From Xiphydria camelus (lineage: Eukaryota > Arthropoda > Insecta > Hymenoptera > Xiphydriidae), in NCBI GenBank assembly GCA_963678675.1, contig OY783192.1, positions 37,417,250 to 37,481,249 on the forward strand: a stretch of DNA of 64,000 bases. Direction: 5' to 3'. The notes beneath the pieces are model-generated. The model saw only the letters and a list, made by a program, of their open reading frames with translations. It made no database searches and was not told the DNA's origin. Positions 19,125 to 30,904 of this stretch are shown piece by piece (within the stretch, counting starts at the first letter, position 1; the number at the start of each line of letters is the position of its first letter). Made by a program: the position numbers and the translations under genes.

Positions 19125-22100
19125 CTACGAGAAATATGAAGCTAACTTCGTCTTTTCCACGAGTTTCTCCCAAGAAAAGTCTTTCTGCCCTTCCGTCAAC
19201 TTCATCACATCCTTCTTCCTGATCACGCTGAAAAGCTTTTGAAATGGAGCGAACTGCAGAAGAGACCCTTTATCACCGATCATGATCAGTTTGAACTTGG
19301 CTCTGGTTATCGCCACCGTCAATCTTTCATGGTCATCCAAGATATCGTAATCTCGTCCCTGAAAAAAGATGAGAAATACAACAATGCTGAAAATAATATT
19401 CATCCCGACCACATCAAACATCGAACGTACCTTTCTCTTGGGATCTTTGGAAGTGGAGCTTTTGGTGCAAGAATACAGGATGACATCCTTATCGCGTCCT
19501 TGGTACTGATCGACAGTGTTTATCTCTACACTGTGCCGGGTGATCCTCTTCAACAACGATACCTGAGCCCTGTATGGAGACACGACACCGATACCCTCCG
19601 CTTGCAGTCCTGCCTATGATAAAAATCTTGATTGGAAGAGCCAAATCGAAGAGAGAAACATTCAGAATCGGGTTCGTACCTCCAGCAGACAAGTGACGAG
19701 ACGCAAAACAATCGCAGCTTCCCATAAATTAGTACATCTCGTACCATCCTCATGGAGTGAATTGGAAGAATCGGATTTCAACTTTAAGCTGCGAGTTTCT
19801 CCAGTATCGAGCACGATCATCGAGTCGTCGAGTTTGATGGAGAGGGCTTCTCTGGTCCATCGTTCGCAGGAGTCAAGAATCTGCGACAAAAATATTACAA
19901 TTCTCCCGTTTGGCTCGCAGATTTTGCCCGATTAATCGCACTGAAAATTTTAAGAGACCTACCGATGCGTCTTTCACGCGAAGAGTTGCATTTGCCACTT
20001 CATCGTTCCCTGCCTGTAGCTGCCCATTGTACGACAGATCATTCGCTACACTCATGATTCTGCTGTTCATTCGATATTGCAACACCAGATCGACAGTGTT
20101 GTTTTTACTGTCCAATCTTGCGAACAGAGATTCGTTCATACCAAGTTTCCTGCCGGATGAGGAGTGAGATATCACATGGAACATTGAGAGAAACGGTCCG
20201 ATTAACGATGCTTTAACGCCGGCAAGTGGTACAGATACGCAACACTTACTCAGCGGCGCTTGCGATACCTTGCTTTGGTGCTCTTTACGACCGGCGATAA
20301 TTGATTGGGATCCCCTATGAGAACAAATTTCGAGGCGCTGTAGAGTGGCCGTAAAATCGTCGCTTGAAGAACCTGCGTACTCTCGTCGACCACGCAGACG
20401 TCGAACGTTCGTTTTCCCAAAAGAGGATGATGAGAACCGAAACAGGTGACGCCGACAATGTTCTACACCAGGACAACATCGAATATAATTCGATCAACTT
20501 TATATGACCTCGTAGAACTACGAGCATTCGAAAACTACGTGGGAAATCTGGATCTTTTGAAAATCGATTTTCGTTGGGATAATATTCAAAGTTCCACGGA
20601 TCGACACGTGCTTCGGTCAAAGTGCTCATCCCGTGCTCCAAGCGAGGAATGGGGAACGAATAGGAAATACGAGAGATAGTGAGATAGACAGAGGAAGCCA
20701 AGAAGAGTTCTGTGAACGTACTTTACTGTTATACGCCGCCTCCAAGCTCTCCGGCGTGCGACAGTTTTCCGTCAAGAACTTCTCGCACTTGTGCTTCAAG
20801 GCTGGATTTATCTTAGCCGCAGAACCCAACCGCAGGAAGTCGACGTTGCGCTCGACAAGCTTGAGCAAAACATTGTCCACCGCAGAATTCGTGTGCGAAG
20901 TGATCAACACGGACTTTCCCAGCTTGGCGAGCAGTTCCACCAGGGCCACCAGGGTGCGAGTTTTTCCCGTTCCTGGCATGCCCTTGACGAGGACGTACTC
21001 GTTGGCCGACAGGACACTGAGGACAGCCCTCTGCTGAGGTTTGTTCAAGCCACGCAAGACGTCGGCGCCGGTCGCCGCGACGGCACGCGTGATATTGGAG
21101 GCGAACGTTGCTGGTGACCTGAAATTCGGATGATCGCATCGTCGGTTAATTGCAGCGAATATTGCTCGTCTATTCCGCATTTCAAACGCAACGTAGCAGC
21201 ACTCGCGCGCACCTGTCGATGACGATTTTCCGCAACCTCTCGCTGATGGGATTGTCGTCCAGCAAACCGCCGACGTTCACCAGATTGTACGACAACAGAT
21301 TCGAAGACGTGTAAGTATCCACGTGAAAAAGTTCATTTGAGTTAATCTTCGTAATGTCCCTGAAATGGCGTGCAGTAAAGAAGAAGCTTAGATGTGATCG
21401 CGACAATGAAGACGTTTAAGCGACAAAGCTGCCCACCTGTCTAACAATATTACCACTGAGTCCTTGCTCAGGTAAATGAGGAAGCCGGAGGATATGTTTG
21501 TTCTGGTGTTTGTGCTCACGATCACGTATTCCTGCTCGTTGAAATTCGTCTGCGTGAAGTCGTCGTTCGTTACGACGTCCGTTTTATCCGATCGAATGAA
21601 CGTATGCGGATACCTTCCACATTCCTCCACGACTTTTCCAGTGACTACTAAATTACTCAGACACTTTCCCTCTTTTGCCCTGCGTATCACGAGACCCGTG
21701 CCACGTTGAGTTCCGTCACCTCGCTCCTCTAAATCTCAATTGCTCGTACTACTTAGATGTGATCTAACATACCTTTGCTCAGGTTTTAACGTCCACATGT
21801 CCTTCAACGATGAGCCATCATTTTGCGCTTCCGCCTCCACTTGCAAAAGATACACCCACTTGATGAAGTAGTCGACGTGCTTCGGCTTCAGGCACTCTAG
21901 AACTTCTTTGCTGATCGCGTTCAACGGATGCTTTTCGGAAAGCTGTGTTGTTTTGTCTCTGCTCAAATAGACACAGCACAGATTTTTATAAGAGCACTTC
22001 GAGCAGGCGCTGTGATGATTTATCGGCTCTGGTAGTTTCATGAGTTCCGGGAGCTCCAACGACTCGTCGTCGGTTTGCCGCTCCTTCGTCAAGTAGTGCG

Positions 22101-24828
22101 CTAAATTATTTCGCAGTAAAAGCAAGTCTCTCCTTTCGTGATGAGTGCTTTTAATCTCTTGCATCACGTTATCCCTTTTGCCAAAACAAAGAGTTGCATG
22201 TAGTATCTGAATCGTCTCGAGCATATTTTTCCGATATATTCCTGTTAACAATGAGAAGACGCGGTAGTTTGCCGGTACCTGAGATAAAGAAGAAGACCGG
22301 TATCGACGTCGCGTCCGGTATGCGTCATCATTATCGTGTAAAGAATCACTTGGCCCTTGTGCTCCAACGAAAACGAAGTCCTGCCGGTTTTCAACTCAAG
22401 AGGCATAATCTTCCGCCTCTCGTTTATGTTCACCTCAACCGTAACGTCGATCTTGCCTTTGATTCCCAACTTTGGCAACCAAATGTTCTCCTCTATATCT
22501 TGCACGGTGTTTATTTTACCCTGAAAATTGTTATCCGCGCCCCGCGGCCGCTTCCCTACGAAGAAAGGAAGCTCTGGATTGAACGCAACCTACCGTTTAG
22601 AAAGTTTTTGATCGTACCTTTGATGTAACGCTCGATAAAGTCGAATATTTTCGGCACGTAAGGATCTACGAGTTTTCTGCAATCGTCTAGTGTCATTCCC
22701 GATGCGTAGAGATCGTATATAACGTGCCACGAATCGAGTACCTCTTCCAAGATCTTCTCGATGTCGGAAACCTTGCGAATATCGTTCCTCAGAGCCTTTA
22801 ATAAATATCATCGCTTGGTATCGTCAGGTTCATCAGATGGAAGCGTCCGAAAAGAAAGAGAATCAATACCTTCTGAAGCAAAATATGAACTAGACTTCCT
22901 ATTGTCATGCAGGAAGAATCGCCCTGACACGTCGGAAGGGAATCTATTCCGCGGAATTTTTCGTTAAGTACACCGCGCCTCGCGCAGAAGAGGCCGCCGA
23001 CGACGGAAGTGCCGGACACCAGAGTATCCGGGTAACTGATGATAAGACCGTGATTGTTGTCGATTATCCAGCCATCAGAGTGCCTGTCGGCGCAAATGGT
23101 GACGGGCTGTCCTTTCTCGGGAATACCGTCCCTCCTGAAATATAGAAGGTACATCATTTTTTAAACATTGAGGGAAAACCTCTATTCGCGATACAGGAAA
23201 GCCTTCTGGATGTCGCCGCGTCTGTCCGCGTTGATGAGGTAGAGAAAAACCGATTGTGTAATAAAATTGCGATGAGAAAATCTAGAGAACTCACATGGTG
23301 TTCAGAGATCAATAATGATATGATTTGACAAAATAAAATTTTTAAAAATATTTATTTCTCAGCTATCAAAACCCGCTTTATGAATATTAGTTGATTTGTT
23401 TATTCGACGAAAAATAATTGATGCGTAACACTTTATAGTAGATCTATAATGGTCAGGGAAATTTGACTATTTCAGACTGGAAAACCTGGCAAACCTGTTC
23501 TAAAAAAGTCAGAAAATTTCTTTTTCACATTTTCTTAGGACTTAGGCTTGATAAGCGACATCACAGGAGGCTGAACTATGGTATTTTGTAGGAATATCCT
23601 ATCTTTCCAAGGCGCAATTCGCTTACCAAAATCCAGAGCATGCAACGGTGGCAACGGCATTCGAATCTGTTTCTTTTACTGTGATAATCGTCTCTCTTTT
23701 GCCAACAGTCACGTCTATAATCTCGCAACGTTGTAGCGAATTGAGATCAAGTGTACATTCGTGCTCATTACCCCAATTATCCTCGAAAAAGTCATTTAGA
23801 TCGTCCAGTTCATGTGTTTCTGATTTGCCTGCAGTGCAATTTTCTTTTTTCTCACACGACAAAAGGGAACTATCCGCAGTGTTGTCCCAACTGATGGACG
23901 CTTCAGAATACTCTTCAACAATTTCATTTTCAGTGACATTATTGTCTTTTTCAATCAAATTATTTAAAAGTTTATCATCCAGAGCATCTGATTTTTTCCC
24001 ACAAGACAAATTACGACTTATGGACTTTTTCTTACGAATTTCATTTTTAGGAGAAATATTTTTAGTTTCCAAAGTTGTAGCCTTCGAAGCTGTAGCTTCT
24101 GCCGCGATAAGCTCATTAATAATGTTGGCGTCGTCTTCCAACAAAACATTATGAGATTTATCTTTTAACGGAGAAATTTCCTTTCTCTGATCTTCTCTTT
24201 TACTAAAACAAATATCAGTCTTTGCGTTTATCTTTTCTGAGAAATTTAGTTTTTTAAAAGAGTTTAAACGATCTACGGATTTTGAAGGGTGCTGTGGCTT
24301 ACTATTTAGTGGTACACCGGTTTCATTGAGTTTAACATTTGCTTTGGAGTTTATCGAATCATCTTTATTTACAGACGTTTCAATATAGTTGTGTTTTAAT
24401 ACATCGTTATTCCTTTTGGAAGCCTTTAATTCAACATCATCCACGTTTTCTTTGTGCAAGATTGCCAGACTTTCTTCAGCACTCTGCTCAGTCGAAGCTT
24501 CGCTCTTCGTACAGATTGGTCCTCCGGTTTTCTTATATACATCCCCTGGATTGTCGCGCGTTGACATTTTTACGGCTTTCAAGCAATCAGAGTTCAAAAC
24601 CTCGATAGATTTTCGCTTTTTAGGCAGCACGCTCCTATACTTCTCGTCACCCGTTTTCGAAAAATAAGACGATATCTTGCGCTGTGCTTTCTCATTGTCC
24701 TTCTCTGTAACCTAAAAAATCACAGGAGTAATTCAACCTCCTCATCTCTCTTAGATCAATTAAACTACACATGTAACAAGCGATGTACGAAGCGTAACCT
24801 TTTTTAGAGATATTGTGTTCTTCTTCAT
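19125..24828 (-). CDS. DNA2: DNA replication ATP-dependent helicase/nuclease DNA2
   Basis: Fourteen exons on the minus strand: 24828-24799, 24711-23627, 23134-22870, 22795-22618, 22555-22279, 22174-21773, 21679-21437, 21359-21213, 21118-20722, 20462-20269, 20149-19963, 19880-19680, 19613-19431, 19358-19125; phases agree and give 1340 residues (human about 1060). Residues 1-370 are a low-complexity, Lys/Ser/Asp-rich extension with a PIP box QRKISSYF (20-27). The RecB-like nuclease has GKIDVTV (D556) and LELKTG (E573, K575); cysteines 422, 669, 672 and 678 are the 4Fe-4S ligands. The SF1 helicase has Walker A GMPGTGKT (922-929), Walker B VVDESTQ (about 1034), QYRMNS, VDQYQGRDKD and LTVAITRAK. 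DNA2 trims Okazaki flaps and resects breaks. The small introns after exons 4 and 5 need weak or short splice sites, chosen by phase and homology. Confidence 0.93.
23340..23540. repeat. Dispersed repeat in DNA2 intron 2
   Basis: The stretch with GACTGGAAAACCTGGCAAAC and AAAAAGTCAGAAAATTTC resembles the 'GGAAAA...GTCAGGGAATTT' repeat seen again at 35562-36100 in this window. The rest of this 490-bp intron shows nothing coding. Confidence 0.45.
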
Positions 24829-25631
24829 GATTTTAATTAATCTTTTAATCAATACACTTGCTTCGGTGATTATTTAACCTAGTGCTCACATCACTTCTTA
24901 CGGTTTCCCGCGAAAATGTAGAATAGATGACAGGTGCGCGTTAAAAATTGCCTCTCTCGGGGTGGGGGTTTTGTGACGTAAACGATAGCCAATCAAAAAA
25001 GCTAGCGCATAAATTAGTTCCGTAGTTGAATCAGAGATGGCGCTAGTGGCGTCGGCGCCATTTGTGGAGGGAGGCATCGGTGTAGGGGTACGCGGTCCGT
25101 CAGTTCTCTCGCGTCCGCGTTGCGAGTGGGTCGGTTAATTTCGGAAGTGGTCTCGCATTTCCGCTACTTCGTAACATTCCTCTTTGTCGACGCTCCTTTC
25201 ATCCGACACGGCACGGAGACTTTCTTTTTCGATTACCAGTGCAGTATTCCGCGAGTAGGTTAAAAATATGTGCGGGAGTGCGCGCGATCCTTTCGGCGGC
25301 TCCTGAGAGTTCGCAGGGGTTCTCGAAAAATCGCCCCCACCTGCGTGAGTTTTACGTGTTTGTTGTGCCTCGCGGTACGGCAGCAATTTTACCGAGTGCC
25401 CGTGTGTCGCGTGTAAATGAGTATACGCGTGTGTTCGAACATTTTATCTCGCGATTGAAAGCCCCACCCCCTCCGCCGTGCACCGGGAGACGATGCTACG
25501 CTCCGACGAGAAGAAGCGATACCGGCTCGTTTCGCGATGCTGCGAAAGCGTGAACGCTTAGACCGAAGCAGCGCTCTTGTACGAGAGGAATTCCTGAGGC
25601 CACGTGAATGCGTTTAGAAGCCTGGAAAAAT
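24829..25631. promoter_or_regulatory. Bidirectional promoter of DNA2 and the ATP10 gene, with putative ATP10 leader exon
   Basis: The DNA2 start codon is at 24828 (minus). On the plus strand a strongly CpG-rich stretch begins near 25030; a TCAGT initiator-like motif occurs at about 25099, and a donor-like ATGTGAGT at about 25630 could end a non-coding leader exon. No ORF here links to a known protein. Assignment to the ATP10 gene is inference from orientation and position. Confidence 0.4.
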
Positions 25632-26480
25632 GTGAGTGAACGGAACCACTCGGGAGGTTAGAAAACGTTTCGGCGCGTGCATCTTTCGTTCGATTCCGTT
25701 TCCGTGCGTACCGCCGCTACCGATTGCCTCGAGGCTTCCTGCGAGAGACGCGTGTAGGTATCGCGATTACCGCTGGGAAGGAAAACATCTCGGCGCGGGG
25801 CTCGAAGGCGTCTTTCCCCGGTCGTCCTCGAGATCCGGCGTGAGGTCAACTCGTTGCGATCATTCTAATCATTTCGCTCGGCTTCGCGATACCTGTTTGT
25901 TTATTTGATATGCCGCAATCACGGCAATGCCGACGCCTCGATCGAGAAGGATTTGAACGGTCGCGCTTGTTCTTACGGAGAGGAATATTACAAAATACAC
26001 GTGGGAGTCTAAGGATGAGATCGGGAATAATGCGTTCGACCAGATGGTTGGCCGTAACGCCTTCGAAAGCTGTCCGAGATTGACCCGCACCTTTGCGACA
26101 CGAGCGATTCTATGTATCACGTCCCAGTTGCATTCGGTGTTGCGTTTCACCGGTAGAACTCCTTTCGCTCCGAGGTTCCTCGCGGAATTGTTCGCGAGGT
26201 ACACCCGCACCGATTCGTATCGCGCGGAATAAATTGGACGCTCGTCGAAGCGCGTTATCAGAGGATTGATACGCCGGCGAATTGGTGGCACCTCGTCTGT
26301 TGACGCATTTTACTGCATGTGGAACTCTCGTTGGAGATCATCGCGTCATGCGTATATATTCCAATGCGTAATATGGTTTTTCAATTCAATGAAGAATAAT
26401 GGGCTCGTTAGCGAGTGCTAGCGAGAATACGATTTGTGTAACTGCAGTCAATTTTCTCTCGTGATATATCCGAAGCGCGT

Positions 26481-26662
26481 CAGGAATGAAAATTCAATCA
26501 CAATTATCTCATTATTTATGAATTTTAGTCTAGATCGATATAAGACTTTGTTATAGATAAAAATGCAATCTTCAAAAAAAGTATAATATGAGTCAAAAAC
26601 ACATGGATAATGAGATAATAGTGATTGGAGTTTCTTTGCTGGCGAATAAGTTTAGCCTCATA
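26481..26662. mobile_element. Palindromic MITE, family A, copy 1
   Basis: Shares with 32484-32695, 42464-42690 and 43609-43816 the inverted ends TGAGGCTAAACTTACTCGCC(AGG) and the inner ATTATCTCATTAT; here the right end reads GGCGAATAAGTTTAGCCTCA. No coding capacity. Confidence 0.7.
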
Positions 26663-28168
26663 TTGTAGGTATACCTGCAGTGTCGTTATTCGAATTGGCA
26701 GTGATTTAAGTGCATTTCTTTTTTTGAACGTTAGATTTTTTCCGAGCTCGTTAGAACTTTTGCCTACAATTTTTTTCATTTCTAATTTTCTCGTCCACAT
26801 TCGCTTCGATCGGTCTTAGTTCCCGAGCAGGATTCGCGACGTAAATTCACGTCATTATCGCGTGCACCTGCCCTGTGTTGTACCGATAGCTTCGACGCAT
26901 CGAGAACTGCATTTTTGCAACCGCGTCTCTCGGTCAGCTGTTCGCTACGGATTCGCTCCGATATATCAGTACAGGGGGGGTGCGCCGCGCCTTCCCGCGC
27001 TTCGCGATATGCGCTATCGCGGACGATGCAGCACGCGCGTGCACGGGCCGTTAAACGAGAAGACACGTGGACACAGGTGCATCAATTCCACGGTAAATAA
27101 ATAATCGGCCCGCCCTCAGCGGCTTTACTCGTCAATTCCGTTCGGCGTCGTTATACTTATCGCGCGACTATAATTTATTTCTGTCGATCCTCGGCAGAGA
27201 CCGTGGCTCGCGCTTATTTTTTTCCTCATTATCCTGGCAAACAGAAATCGGTTCGCGATGTCGTCGGATAAGCGTAAATAAAGAAACAGGCGCGAATGAC
27301 TCGCCGAAGCGAACGATCGCGATTCGCCATTACTCTCGCCTGGGGAAATGTAAAAAAGAATTTCTCCGACGAGCAGAATTTCCGCTGAAGTTTCGAACTT
27401 TCATTTGAACAAAAAATTTTGATCTTTTAAATGATCATGACAATATTTGATTTATTGATTACTCTATTTCCACTAGTTACACAGTTCGCAAAAATGTCTG
27501 CAGTTGAAGCAGTCAATAAAGCCATGGTCCCTGAAAAAGTCAACATTTTTCGTTCGACTGACCGTTCGGAAAATCAGGCACATTGCATCGAAGTGCGATC
27601 TAACTGTACGTGTTCCTCACAACCTTGAGAGGGTTAATGTCAATGAGAATCAGACGTGACCGACTTTAACCGGTTGCATTCTCAACCTGCACGCGTCGTC
27701 CGACCGATTGTATTCGATGACATAACGGCGGAGGAATTTTTTTTTTTTCGTCCCGCGAAACAGTCACGCGAGACTACCTTCCGCGAATCTTCAATCTTAT
27801 GGAAATACCCTCGCACCGCTTCTCCGCACTTCTCTCCGCGTCCCGTCAACCCCTATGCACATCGCTCCATCGCGCGGATTGCAGCAACGCGAGTCGCATT
27901 ATCACAGCGCGCCTCGAGCGTCGTTTCACGAGCCTCCTCTCGTAGGTATATACTGAAATATTTATAACGTATTACGTAATGTCCCACCAGCGCGGTGTCA
28001 TTGCGCGATATCGAGCAATTTCCTGCGAAACGACAACGGTGATAAGGGCGACGGTGGGTATGCCGAAGTACCTACGCTACAGTTGCGTGTAAAATCTGCC
28101 GTATACATTTTTATATCTGTCCCCGAATACCAGATTTAGCAGTCCGGCTATTGGGACACTTTTACCTT

Positions 28169-28394
28169 ACACAGAGAAAGAGAATTAGTTGGATTTATTG
28201 GAAAATATTTGCGGTGTCGCCAGTAAATATTTACTTATATCAGTGCAATTTTGTAGTGTGGAATAGTATGCGATTGCAAGGAAGAAATATCTGATTAATA
28301 TATAAAAAAAAGATCAAATCGATGCAAACAAATAATTATTTGCGTCCCCGAAAATAATTTTTATTCGACCCAACTTATTCTTTTTCTCGGTGTA
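28169..28394. mobile_element. Palindromic MITE, family B, copy 1
   Basis: Ends ACACAGAGAAAGAGAATTAG and its inverse near CTTATTCTTTTTCTCGGTGT. Similar copies at 47033-47315 and 62614-62872 share GTGGAATAGTATGCGATTGC-like cores. Confidence 0.75.
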
Positions 28395-28410
28395 CGTTGT
28401 CGGGCGTTAA

Positions 28411-28639
28411 TGCGCTGAGAAAAAAATTTGCTCGATCCAAATAAACGAATTTTTGATAGTCCTAAGAGTAGGTACATTTATTCGATTCAAATGAATACCG
28501 ATTTTATTCGAATAATATTCAATGAAATCAAAAATACTTATATACGTCCAATTGATATTCATTCTAATCGAATGAATGTGCTCTTAGGACTATTCAAAAA
28601 TACGTTTAATCGGCACGAGCAATTTTTGTTCTCAGTGTG
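28411..28639. mobile_element. Palindromic MITE, family D, copy 1
   Basis: Arms GCTGAGAAAAAAATTTGCTC and GAGCAATTTTTGTTCTCAGT are inverted; inner arms ATAGTCCTAAGAG / CTCTTAGGACTAT also pair. It sits 16 bp after family B copy 1. Confidence 0.75.
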
Positions 28640-28891
28640 ATCCCGCGACAACGGGTTATCGACAATCCGGACACGCGACGGGAACTTTTGATCGATAACG
28701 AGCGCGTCGTGGTATTTTTCCCTTTCTCCTTCTTGTCAATTATTATTTTTGGTTTTCAACGCATCCGGTAGGAAAAAGCACGCTCTAAAGTCTCGCCCCG
28801 CGCTACGCTCATACAAACGCACTTCCAGCGAAACCGGAAAGTATAATAACACACGTGTCTCTTCCTCTCCCCGTCAAACAGATGTGCCAGT

Positions 28892-30904
28892 ATGTCCGAA
28901 AGCGCCGTGCAAGCAGCAGCAGCATGCGAGAGCGAAAAGAAGGCGGCGCTTTACGTTTTCCCCGGGTCCGAGCAGCCGGCGGCCGGCCCCTCGCAATTCG
29001 CGGCCCAAGGCGCGGCCCCGTTTCCGAGCCAGAGCCAGGCCGCGACGCAGCCGCCGCGCGCGATGTCGCCGAGCGCCTTCGACGGCATCGTCTGCGGCAG
29101 GCCGACGAATCAGAGGACTCACGCGAGGTCCGCCAGCCACGGCGGAGTCCTCGCCTCGAGTCTGCAGACGTCCTCCTCCTCGGCGGGGGCCGCGGGCAGG
29201 CCCTCGGCCCTGAAGAAGCCCGGACATCAGCGGGCCTTCAGCCAGGGCCAGGTGGTGGACGTGCAGGGCCAGCCGGTCATGGGCCACAGCAGGGTCGGCT
29301 CCAAGACGGACTTCATTCTGCCTCCCGGTCATCGGGAGGATCCGCGTCCGCCCAGCAGCGGCAAGGTGCCCTCGTTCCGCGGTCACTCGCGCCAGGCGTC
29401 CAGGTGGGTCCTCTTCCGTGATGATTTTCTTTTTTTTTCAGGATGACGCGCTCCGCTCCTCGAGGCGTCCGTTTCACCATCGGCGTCGAGCGAACGGAGG
29501 AAAAAAAATTCCCGCGATACGAGACGGAGAATGTTTCTTTTTATCGGCGTCGATGCGAGGTTTCGTTCGGGAGAGATCGCCGGTTTGTTATCGCGCTTGT
29601 CACGGAAGTCCGATTTCTCGCGTACGCGATTCTCGTTATCTTTACGACGGCGTAATTTCGTGAATTCGTCGTTTCGCGAACGCGCATTCTTATCGAACGG
29701 ATCTTTCGACAGCTGCGAGGTCGTTTCCAGTTTCCACGATTCTCCATCGGCCGTCGCCGATCTCCTCTGCAACCTGCGATTTTCTAACAGCGCTCTCGCC
29801 TCCCTGGTTCTCCCGATTCGCTCGTAAGTCGGTCGGAACCGGGATTCGCGAATAGAAAATCCGTACAACTCCAGTTGGCCGGGCTATAAATAAGAGAACA
29901 GAGAGCGCGATACCTTTTGAATTTTTTGCTCGTTCACCGAACGCCGTAGGATACTTTCCGATCGCGGTTTCAGAAGGAGCGAGAATCACGCGAAGAAACG
30001 GATACGCGACATCCCGTCCGACGCTATTTTCTCAACCCCTTTTGCCTCCGCGCGAGATTTTTAATGCGTTTTCTCTCGAGTCCAGAAATAAAATCGCGGG
30101 GCGAAACTTTTTTCGTCACTCGTCCGTTTCCTCCTTCGTGCTCCGAAAAAAAAAAAAAAAAAAAAAAACCGTTAATCACCCGCCGCGGTACTCCGTGTCT
30201 GATCGTTATCCTCGTTTAAATCGCAGATCGGAATCCATCTACACGATCAGGCGTAGCGCCGCGCTCCCCTGGTGGTGGAGACTCTGGGCCCGATGCTTCG
30301 GCCCGGTCCCCGAGGAGCCCAGGCTCAGGACGATAGTCCCGAATCACTTGGTCCCGCCAAAGACGCCAAAGAGTCAGCATCCCAATGGAGCCAGAGTGGA
30401 CAACAGGTGAGAGACGAGCGACGATTCGACGGGGGCGCGCAAAGAGCGGAGGAAGTCCACCCGCGTGGGAATCCGCGGGTGAAGCCGCGCGCGCGCGGTG
30501 GAACCGCGGGGAGACACCCGGGAAGGCTCCAGGGCTCCGTTCTACGCGACCGCTCGGTCGAGAAACGCTTCTCTTCCGTTTCCCGGACAACGCGCGATGC
30601 TCGTCGCTGAACGCGGTGTCACCCGCTTCCTTCGCTGTTTCAGGGTGCGCACAACGAAGTACACAACACTGAGCTTCCTGCCGCGCAATCTGCTGGAGCA
30701 ATTCCACCGTGTGGCGAACCTGTATTTCGTATTCATAGTCCTGTTGAATTGGGTGCCGGCGATAAACGCCTTCGGCAAGGAGGTGGCGATGATACCAGTG
30801 GTCTTCGTCCTCGGCGTGACGGCGCTTAAGGACTTCATCGAGGACAGGCGGCGATTGGCGAGCGATCAGCGCGTGAATAGGTCCACCTGCCGCGTCTACG
30901 CTAG
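28892..30904 (+). CDS. ATP10: Phospholipid-transporting P4-ATPase, ATP10 (class V) type, N-terminal exons (partial)
   Basis: Three coding exons, 28892-29403, 30227-30406 and 30644-30904, each ending in phase 2. Exon 3 gives RTTKYTTLSFLPRNLLEQFH, RVANLYFVFIVLLNWVPAIN and a second hydrophobic segment, then FIEDRRRLASDQRVN: TM1, TM2 and the loop of a P4-ATPase, closest by memory to ATP10A/B/D. Such flippases move phospholipids to the cytoplasmic leaflet with a CDC50 subunit. The first about 170 residues are an Ala/Ser/Gln/Pro-rich cytosolic extension with four H-x-R-x-x-S-like repeats (HARSAS, HQRAFS, HSRVGS, HSRQAS). The phosphorylation (DKTGT) and remaining membrane exons were not found before 64000, so the next intron is over 33 kb. 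An out-of-frame ATG at 28882 precedes the chosen start; only the 28892 frame joins exon 2. Confidence 0.9.
29404..30226 (+). other. ATP10 intron between coding exons 1 and 2
   Basis: GT at 29404, AG at 30225-30226. It contains an uninterrupted A23 tract at 30146-30168. Long open frames on both strands here are products of CpG-rich composition. Confidence 0.6.

Larger units (their letters stand above)
25632..28881 (+). other. Putative first intron of the ATP10 gene
   Basis: CpG-rich, non-coding by eye. It contains three palindromic MITE copies (26481-26662, 28169-28394, 28411-28639), listed separately. Apart from these nothing is recognised. The right end is a good acceptor (pyrimidine-rich tract, AG at 28880-28881). 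Confidence 0.4.

Noticed and set aside
20315..20701. 128-residue minus-strand open frame in DNA2
   Set aside because: It reads the DNA2 exon at 20462-20269 in a shifted frame together with intron sequence.
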